Assembly (NCBI GenBank): GCA_017654935.2
Contig: CM065701.1
Coordinates: forward strand, 4,503,835 to 4,567,834
Length of the DNA stretch: 64,000 nt
DNA from: Phymorhynchus buccinoides
Taxonomy: Eukaryota; Mollusca; Gastropoda; Neogastropoda; Raphitomidae
Direction of reading: 5' to 3'
The position numbers were made by a program, and so were the translations under genes. Numbering within the stretch: the stretch's first letter is position 1; the number at the start of each line of letters is the position of its first letter. Below the pieces are notes generated by a model. It was not told where the DNA came from and did no database searches. It saw only the letters and a program-made list of their open reading frames with translations. Positions 55,990 through 64,000 of this stretch are shown in pieces.

Positions 55990-57245
55990 TAGTGGACGTG
56001 TCAAGTGTCCCGGGACATGTATCTTCACTTTGAAGCACCACGTTGTCGTTTGTCCCTCCACCAACACAGCACCTTGAGGAACACCTCCCTGAACATCTGT
56101 CCTCACTTTGAGGCACCACGTTGTCGTTTGTCCCTCCACCAACACAGCACCTTGAGGAACTCCTCCCTGAACATCTGTCCTCACCTTGAGGCACCACGTT
56201 GTCGTTTGTCCCTCCACCAACACAGCACCTTGAGGAACTCCTCCCTGAACACCTGTCCTCACTTTGAGGCACCACGTTGTCGTTTGTCCCTCCACCGACA
56301 CAGCACCTTGAGGAACTCCTCCTTGAACACCTGTCCTCACTTTGAGGCACCACGTTGTCGTTTGTCCCTCCACCAACACAGCACCTTGAGGAACTCCTCC
56401 CTGAACACCTGTCCTCACCTTGAGGCACCACGTTGTCGTTTGTCCCTCCACCAACACAGCACCTTGAGGAACTCATCCCTGAACACCTGTCCTCACTTTG
56501 AGGCACCACGTTGTGGTTTGTCCCTCCACCAACACAGCACCTTGAGGAACTCCTCCCTGAACACCTGTCCTCACTTTGAGGCACCACGTTGTCGTTTGTC
56601 CCTCCACCAACACAGCGCCTTGAGGAACTCCTCCCTGAACACCTGTCCTCATTTTGAGGCACCACGTTGTGGTTTGTCCCTCCACCAACACAGCACCTTG
56701 AGGAACTCCTCCCTGAACACCTGTCCTCACTTTGAGGCACCACGTTGTCGTTTGTCCCTCCACCAACACAGCACCTTGAGGAACTCCTCCCTGAACATCT
56801 GTCCTCACCTTGAGGCACCACGTTGTCGTTTGTCCCTCCACCAACACAGCACCTTGAGGAACTCCTCCCTGAACACCTGTCCTCACTTTTAGGCACCACG
56901 TTGTCGTTTGTCCCTCCACCAACACAGCACCTTGAGGAACTCCTCCCTGAACACCTGTCCTCACCTTGAGGCACCACGTTGTCGTTTGTCCCTCCACCAA
57001 CACAGCACCTTGAGGAACTCCTCCCTGAACAACTGTCCTCACCTTGAGGCACCACGTTGTCGTTTGTCCCTCCACCAACACAGCACCTTGAGGAACTCCT
57101 CCCTGAACACCTGTCCTCACTCTTAGGCACCACGTTGTCGTTTGTCCCTCCACCAACACAGCACCTTGAGGAACTCCTCCCTGAACACCTGTCCTCACTT
57201 TGAGGCACCACGTTGTCGTTTGTCCCTCCACCAACACAGCACCTT
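55990..57245 (-). repeat. 78-bp tandem array derived from the GPCR 3' coding end
   Basis: About 16 units of 78 bp. Read on the minus strand in the GPCR frame, each unit encodes FREEFLKVLCWWRDKRQRGA plus S-K-stop and three more codons (GQV). This is the GPCR helix 8 and tail with its stop. The GPCR's own copy has Ser in place of the second Phe. Units carry in-frame stops, some moved upstream by a TAA. The other two minus frames and one plus frame stay open only because 78 is divisible by 3. Confidence 0.95.
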
Positions 57246-58301
57246 AAGGGACTCCTCCCTGAACCGTTTACCAGTCAGACAGTACAAGTAGAAGTTGATG
57301 AAGACGTTAGTTTTGTTAAGAGAATCAGTAACAGCGGATACGAGACGTCGCTGGGCCCTTTCATAAGCAGATAGTTTGCTATGGACAATTGCAACATAGT
57401 TCAGAATGAAATTAATGGATGTTGGCAAAGTCAAAACAAGAAACATGACAGATACAACAATAACGGTCACGGTCACAGACCTGGCTGCTTTTTCACGAGC
57501 ATGGATTTGTTCAGAGTCTCCTTGGGCAAGTTGTCTGGCGGCTGCCTTAACTGAAGTAGTGAGCTTCCAAATCAGAATGCTGTTGGATATGACTAGGAAT
57601 GTAAAGGGCAAAATACAATATACTAAGAGCTCTATGTAAACAAATATTGTGTCAATAAAGAGCAAGTAATTTTCGTCCGTGGTCATCTTACAGTCAAATC
57701 TATTCAGCTTTGCATTAAACCATAGACGAAATACAACCATATAGTGTGAGTAAAGTGCAGCAAAGAAGACAGTGATTCCTGCAACCAGCAGAAGAACAGT
57801 TCGCCGTGTACACAGTACGTTAACACGATGTGGCCACACCACAGACATTGCTCTGTGTACAGTCAGACAGACCAGACACCAAGCACTGATCGTGCCACCA
57901 CATGTATACACCCATACGTAGACCTTACAGCCAACATCATGGAAGCTGTCGATTCTTGTTTTAAATGTGTGTCTTATCCATTCCCCAACTCCGCTTGAAT
58001 AAAGATTCATCAAATCCCACACAGCAATAGCAATGAAGTAGACGTTGAAGGCAGATTCACCAGACTTCATTCTCCACATGATGATTAGGATCATGAGGTT
58101 TCCAAAGGTGCCCAAAACAAGGACTAGAGGAAGGTATGTAATTTTGACCCAATATCTAACAGCAATTAGGAAATCAATCTGATGTTGTGTTCCATCTGTA
58201 GTGGTAAACAGACTTGTAGTCATGATCAGGTCTGCTGCAGTAGAGTCATTCCAGTTGTTGGAAAACAATGAAGTCGACACTACTGGACTAAAGGCGTCCA
58301 T
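57195..58301 (-). CDS. Class A (rhodopsin-like) GPCR, peptide-receptor type, single exon
   Basis: 368 aa, uninterrupted. Seven hydrophobic segments: TM1 about 50-77 with G67-N68, TM2 86-108 with D96, TM3 126-149, TM4 166-190, TM5 215-245 with P232, TM6 275-300 with P293, TM7 321-341. C125 and C204 fit the conserved TM3-ECL2 disulfide. An N-glycosylation sequon is at N18. The G-protein motifs are altered: DRY reads H149-R150-A151, NPxxY reads N336-F-Y-L-Y340, and the TM6 CWxP tryptophan is absent. Helix 8 (RFREESLKVLCWW) follows, with a possible palmitoylation site at C356. Family behaviour: plasma-membrane receptor for a neuropeptide-like ligand, coupling to G proteins; the ligand is unknown. 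Its last 22 codons plus stop are the founder-like unit of the adjoining 78-bp satellite. Many lophotrochozoan peptide GPCRs are intronless; whether it is expressed cannot be told. Confidence 0.9.
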   Translation of the reverse strand: MDAFSPVVSTSLFSNNWNDSTAADLIMTTSLFTTTDGTQHQIDFLIAVRYWVKITYLPLVLVLGTFGNLMILIIMWRMKSGESAFNVYFIAIAVWDLMNLYSSGVGEWIRHTFKTRIDSFHDVGCKVYVWVYTCGGTISAWCLVCLTVHRAMSVVWPHRVNVLCTRRTVLLLVAGITVFFAALYSHYMVVFRLWFNAKLNRFDCKMTTDENYLLFIDTIFVYIELLVYCILPFTFLVISNSILIWKLTTSVKAAARQLAQGDSEQIHAREKAARSVTVTVIVVSVMFLVLTLPTSINFILNYVAIVHSKLSAYERAQRRLVSAVTDSLNKTNVFINFYLYCLTGKRFREESLKVLCWWRDKRQRGASK

Positions 58302-58399
58302 TTTATGTAGTCACTGTAAGCAAATGACCCATGAACACTGTACTTCAAAATCATTTGAAAAATAATGAACTACTTGCTAACTTCTTTTCTTTTCTTTTT

Positions 58400-60690
58400 T
58401 AAGCTAATAACACAGTTTACTTTCTTTCATTATTAACACACATCACACTAATTTAACTATTAACACAGTTTACTTTCTGTCATTATTAACACACATCAGA
58501 CTAATTGAACTAATAACACAGTTTCTTTTTTCCATTATTAACACACATCAGACTCATCGAACTAATAACACAGTATACTTTCTTTCATTATTAACACACA
58601 TTAGACTCATTGAACTGATAACACAGTATACTTTCTTTCATTATTAACACACATTAAACTCATCGAACTAATAACACAGTTTACTTTCTTTCATTATTAA
58701 CACACATCACACTAATTTAACTATTAACACAGTTTAATTTCTGTCATTATAAACACACATCAGACTAATTGAACTAATAACACAGTTTTCTTTTTTCCAT
58801 TATTAACACACATCAGACTCATCGAACTAATAACACAGTTTACTTTCTTTCATTATTAACACACATCAGACTCATTGAACTAATAACACAGTTTACTTTA
58901 TTTCATTATTAACACACATCAGACTCATTGAACTAATAACACAGTTTACTTTCTTTCATTATTAACACACATCAGACTCATTGAACTAATAACACAGTTT
59001 ACTTTATTTCGTTATTAACACACGTCAGACTCATTGAACTAATAACACAGTTTACTTTCTTTCATTATTAACACACATCAGACTCATTGAACTAATAACA
59101 CAGTTTACTTTATTTCGTTATTAACACACGTCAGACTCATTGAACTAATAACACAGTTTACTTTCTTTCATTATTAACACACATCAGACTCATTGAACTA
59201 ATAACACAGTTTACTTTCTTTCATTATTAACACACGTCAGACTCATTGAACTAATAACACAGTTTACTTTCTTTCATTATTAACACACATCAGACTCATT
59301 GAACTGATAACACAGTTTACTTTCTTTCATTATTAACACACATCAGACTGATTGAACTAATAACACAGTTTACTTTCTTTCATTATTAACACACATCAGA
59401 CTCATTGAACTGATAACACAGTTTACTTTCTTTCATTATTAACACACATTAAACTCATCGAACTAATAACACAGTTTACTTTCTTTCATTATTAACACAC
59501 ATCACACTAATTTAACTATTAACACAGTTTACTTTCTGTCATTATAAACACACATCAGACTAATTGAACTAATAACACAGTTTCTTTTTTCCATTATTAA
59601 CACACATCAGACTCATTGAACTAATAACACAGTTTACTTTCTTTCATTATTAACACACATCAGACTCATCGAACTAATAACACAGTTTACTTTCTTTCAT
59701 TATTAACACACATCAGACTCATTGAACTAATAACACAGTTTACTTTCTTTCATTATTAACACACATCAGACTCATTGAACTAATAACACAGTTTACTTTC
59801 TTTCATTATTAACACACATCAGACTCATTGAACTGATAACACAGTTCACTTTCTTTCATTATTAACACACTTTAGACTGATCGAACTAATAACACAGTTT
59901 ACTTTCTTTCATTATTAACACACATCAGACTCATTGAACTGATAACACAGTTCACTTTCTTTCATTATTAACACACATTAGACTCATTGAACTAATAACA
60001 CAGTTTACTTTCTTTCATTATTAACACACATCAGACTCATTGAACTGATAACACAGTTCACTTTCTTTCATTATTAACATACTTTAGACTCATCGAACTA
60101 ATAACACAGTTTACTTTCTTTCATTATTAACACACATCAGACTCATTGAACTAATAACACAGTTCACTTTCTTTCATTATTAACACACATCAGACTCATT
60201 GAACTAATAACACAGTTTACTTTCTTTCATTATTAACACACATCAGACTCATTGAACTAATAACACAGTTTAATTTCTTTCATTATTAACACACATCAGA
60301 CTCATTGAACTAATAACACAGTTTACTTTCTTTCATTATTAACATACTTTAGACTCATCGAACTAATAACACAGTTTACTTTCTTTCATTATTAACACAC
60401 ATCAGACTCATTGAACTAATAACACAGTTTCCTTTTTTCATTATTAACACACATCAGACTCATTGAACTAATAACACAGTTCAATTTCTTTCATTATTAA
60501 CACACATCAGACTCATTGAACTAATAACACAGTTTACTTTCTTTCATTATTAACACACACTCAGACTGATTGAAGTAATAACTCAGTTTACTTTCTTTTA
60601 TTATGAACACACATCAGACTCTTTGATCGAACTGATAACACAGTTTACTTTCTTTCATTATTAACACACATCAGACTCATTGAACTGATA
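58400..60690. repeat. 53-bp minisatellite upstream of the GPCR
   Basis: Roughly 43 units of 53 bp containing GAACTAATAACACAGTTTAC and CATTATTAACACACATCAG. Variants differ by single bases, with some indels near both ends. It begins about 100 bp 5' of the GPCR start codon (GPCR orientation), so it occupies the promoter-proximal region. Confidence 0.95.
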
Positions 60691-61256
60691 ACAGTCTAAT
60701 TCAAGGACAAGGTGGAGAAGCTGCTGGACCAGCTACCCTATGCTGATTAAAGAAATAACAAGAAATAAAATATAAAAAAACAACAATAACAAACAAACAA
60801 CAACAATAAATAATAAGAATTTTTTTTTGTACAGAGACAACAAGATTCTCCTAATAGAAATAATAATAACAATAATAATAACATACTACTACTACTTGCT
60901 AACTGAAATTAAAACACCTTTGCATTGCAATGTCTAAAGACATTGCTACAATGTCTATATACTATTTATATGAACGGCACAACAAATTTCGCCATGCTAA
61001 TAATTGATAATAGTGACAACGTTAGCTGTCGTTTTGCCATATCAGTGCACTAAAAGAGCAATAGTTTTAAGTATTGACATATTTCACAAGCCGCGTGATT
61101 TGGACAACTGCAACTTTTCCAAGTGAGTTGAAAATGTAGGGTGCGGTTTTATTCATTAATCATGTCTGAACACTCCCATACCATTTAACGTTATCGGCAC
61201 AATGTACAAGTGCGTCACATTTCACCATCATCATATGGTAAAAAGGCAACTGTCCG

Positions 61257-61258
<2 letters not shown>

Positions 61259-61298
<40 letters not shown>

Positions 61299-61308
61299 TG
61301 TGTGTGCT
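61259..61308. repeat. (GT)n microsatellite
   Basis: About 48 nt of GT with one TC interruption. Confidence 0.95.
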
Positions 61309-61379
61309 AATTTCAACACGAGTAGTAGCAAAATAATGAAATAAAAAAGTTTTATTCAATTTAAATTTAATGTTACCTT

Positions 61380-61850
61380 CATTTACTAACTTGGCCTAGA
61401 TGTCCTACCCACTTATGGGCATGCAACATTCATGCGTCTTAGGTCCCTCCGTTCAAACGTTATTGTGTTTACCATACAAAAACGTCTCCAATAGGGCACA
61501 TTTTATGGTTCAGTGACCTTGACCTTTGACCAATGACCTTCATTTACAAACATGGCCTATATATTCAACTACCTAGGGGCATGCAACATTCAAGCGTCTT
61601 AGGTCCCTCCGTTCAAACGTTATTGTGTTACCTCCAAAAAAGCCCAAAAAAATTGAGCATTCTAGGTCACTCCGTTTAAACATTATCGTGTTACCATTAA
61701 AAAAAAAGCCTACAAAATGGCGCATTATGTGCTCCAATGACCTTGACCTTTTACCAATGACCTTCATGTTCTTACTGGACCTAGATATCATAAGTATCTG
61801 TGCGTATGCAAAATATTAGCATCTTTGGTCCATCCGTTCAAAAGTTATGT
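61380..61850. repeat. Direct repeats of a GTCCCTCCGTTCAAACGTTA block
   Basis: Three to four copies (near 61441, 61600, 61665 and 61828) with intervening TGACCTTGACCTTT. Resembles dispersed repeats; no termini found. Confidence 0.65.
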
Positions 61851-62154
61851 TAACATGTATGCATACATACATAGTCAGCCATCCAGTCGGCCAGAAACAA
61901 ACAGACAGACAGCAGTGAAAACATAACCAGCTTTGCTTCGCGGCTGATAAAGATTATATACATATGCTAAAGATTTCAAAACAGTATATGTATAAGCCAA
62001 AACAGCAACAGTAATTGCTTCCTTCTAACTTCAAAGATGTAGCTGTGTATTTTCTTATGCAGTTTTTGCTGATTTTGCCCTATGGCAAAGACAAAACTGA
62101 CCGGAAGTAGTTACAAATTACAGTTTGTAAAGCCCAGAGGATTGCCTGTCACAT

Positions 62155-62375
62155 TTCGGACACTTGTGCATCTGAAAACAGAATGAATTTTTATTTTACT
62201 GTGTAAATTAAATTGTTTCTGTGCATTAAATTACCCCTACCCCTTTCCTTCTTTCTTTAATATTGAATTATATGTATGTTTATATATGCGCATGTAACAT
62301 AGTGGAGGCCTATTTTTTATTATTGGCAAACAAGTAAAATTGCAAAGCATATTGACCAAGCTTTCAGAAATATAT
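62155..62375 (+). repeat. Dispersed repeat, copy B
   Basis: Matches 27780-27972 in reverse: ACACTTGTGCATCTGAAAAC, TTACTGTGTAAATTAAA, ATGCGCATGTAACATAGTGG, AAGTAAAATTG. No termini recognised. Confidence 0.75.
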
Positions 62376-62579
62376 AGTGACCAACACCACCCCCCACCCC
62401 CCACCCCCCACCCCCGCCGGGGTAAGGGGGGTCTACGGACACCTGTAGGTCTAATATACTTAGTAATGACTGAACACACAACAATACGTCATACACAATT
62501 GACGTCAACATCCTTGTCACACACTGTAAAACTGTCAGCCCATAAATCAAGCTGAAAACAATAAAAACAAATCATGGAT

Positions 62580-62636
62580 CCGGTTGACATATTGGAGAAT
62601 TGAATAACATATTTAATTCTCCAATATGTCAACCGG
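62580..62636. repeat. Perfect 22-bp inverted repeat with 13-nt loop
   Basis: Arms CCGGTTGACATATTGGAGAA+TT at 62580-62601 and its exact complement at 62615-62636. Could be a MITE relic or a small hairpin RNA locus. Confidence 0.9.
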
Positions 62637-62736
62637 AGCACAATAAGGAAAAACCACAATGCACGTAAACTGAAGAGGGAATATTGCAAAGCTCTAATTA
62701 TTGTATTCTATGTGTAATCTCACTACTCCTCCTCCT

Positions 62737-62890
<154 letters not shown>

Positions 62891-63036
62891 CGCACAAGAA
62901 GCGTCACACAGATAACCTTTATGCACACACATACAAAGAAATTAGAGCCACAGCTGTGCATTCAGCTGCAGATACATGCACACAAACATATAGTTAGCAA
63001 CTCACACGTGCATTTAAAAACTTGTGTAACTGACAC

Positions 63037-63242
<206 letters not shown>

Positions 63243-64000
63243 TTAAGAAAATGAAAGATGGAGAGAGAGAAGATAGAGAGATTGAGACAGTGAGACAGAC
63301 AGAGAGGGGTGACCATGCTTCAATAGTGAGGCCAATGCGAGCCAGGAAGGATCTCTGACAGTGAGGACAGGAGAAAGAGTTGGGGGGATCTGTCGGGGTT
63401 GCAGAGCTGCGACTGTTTAGGCGGATACGGCGGCATCGATCGTGCGTGCGTGCCTCATGCTTTGCCTGCGATGTCTCGATACGGTGCGCCTCGAAGTTGG
63501 TGGCTCCCTTTGTTACTGCACCACGCCATGCTGGTCTGTTCTGTGCCAGGGTTTCCCATGAGGAGACATTGATGTTGAAGTTCTTTAGGGACACTTTGAG
63601 GGTGTCCCTAAATCTCAGCTTTGGTCTACCAAGACTCCGTGGCACCAGTCTTCAGCTCTCCATAGAAGACACGTTTTGGTAGTCGATTGTCAGACATTCT
63701 GACGACATGCCCAGCCCAGTGTAGTTGTGACTTGTGGAGTAGTGTGAGGATACTAGGCATGTCCGTCCGCTCAAGAATATCTGTGTGAGGGACTTTGTAC
63801 TGCCATTTCACTCTCAAGATCTTGCGGAGACAGTTGATGTGAAAGCGGGTTGAGTTTCTTCGCATGTCTTTGATACACAGTCCATGTTTCACATGCGTAC
63901 AGCAGAGTGGTGAGGACAATGGCTCTGTATACCTTCAGTTTCATTGAGAGACTCACTCCTTCACGATCCCAAACTGATTCCGAAACGAAGTCTGCCGAAG
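63243..64000 (-). mobile_element. LINE 3' end running off the window
   Basis: Minus strand, in three frames separated by frameshifts: LYACETWTVYQRHAKKLN, then QLHWAGHVVRMSDNRLPKRV, then GRPKLRFRDTLKVSLKNFNI and FSCPHCQRSFLARIGL (C2H2-like end). Typical of the C-terminus of a widespread animal LINE; inactive. It passes into microsatellites at its 3' end. Confidence 0.87.

Noticed and set aside
55940..57211. Cys/Gly/Ser-rich 423-codon frame on minus and a 295-codon frame on plus
   Set aside because: Off-frame translations of the 78-bp array. The meaningful frame is the third, which matches the GPCR tail and has stops.

Overview
The window is animal nuclear DNA: spliced genes with GT-AG introns, many non-LTR retrotransposon fragments, tRNA-derived SINEs, MITEs, and very heavy micro- and minisatellite content. 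The mixture (long CA, GA and GAT runs, abundant RNase H and YADD-type LINE pieces, a lineage-diverged peptide-type GPCR) suggests a lophotrochozoan, most likely a gastropod mollusc. That assignment is inference, since no species marker is present.

Only two host protein genes are well supported. (1) SMYD4, a TPR/SET/MYND lysine methyltransferase-like gene, lies on the + strand in 18 exons from 6,801 to 43,332. The exons join in frame to 795 codons and a stop, close to the roughly 800 residues of vertebrate SMYD4. (2) A single-exon class A (rhodopsin-like) GPCR lies on the - strand at 57,195-58,301. The genes are convergent and separated by about 14 kb of retroelements and satellite DNA.

Layout. 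1-6,640: 5' flank with LINE fragments and GA/GT arrays. 6,640-9,551: SMYD4 promoter region and exons 1-5 (TPR half). 10,036-22,091: intron 5, almost entirely a 75-bp minisatellite of roughly 155-160 copies whose outer ends look like inverted terminal repeats. 22,909-26,551: exons 6-9, split by a 23-bp minisatellite, nested MITEs, a 17-bp array and a (GAT)n tract. 29,073-34,489: exons 10-13, with SINEs and a hAT-like element carrying a zinc-finger reading frame. 34,490-37,527: intron 13, with poly-C, (ATC)n and a 27-bp minisatellite. 37,528-43,332: exons 14-18. 43,333-51,980: LINE remains, including one with a clear target-site duplication, and MITEs. 52,147-55,393: a 38-bp GC-rich satellite. 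55,990-57,245: a 78-bp satellite made of repeated GPCR 3'-terminal codons. 58,400-60,690: a 53-bp satellite upstream of the GPCR. 60,700-64,000: repeats and a minus-strand LINE end running off the window.

Two themes stand out. First, tandem duplication repeatedly touches coding sequence: five of 18 SMYD4 exons (3, 9, 12, 15, 17) have nearby partial copies, and the GPCR's last 22 codons plus stop are amplified about 16-fold. Second, intronic satellites lie next to or mimic splice signals, notably a 27-bp array whose every unit looks like a 3' splice site. Long open frames inside the 75-, 38-, 78- and 27-bp arrays are by-products of stop-free repeat units and were not called as genes.
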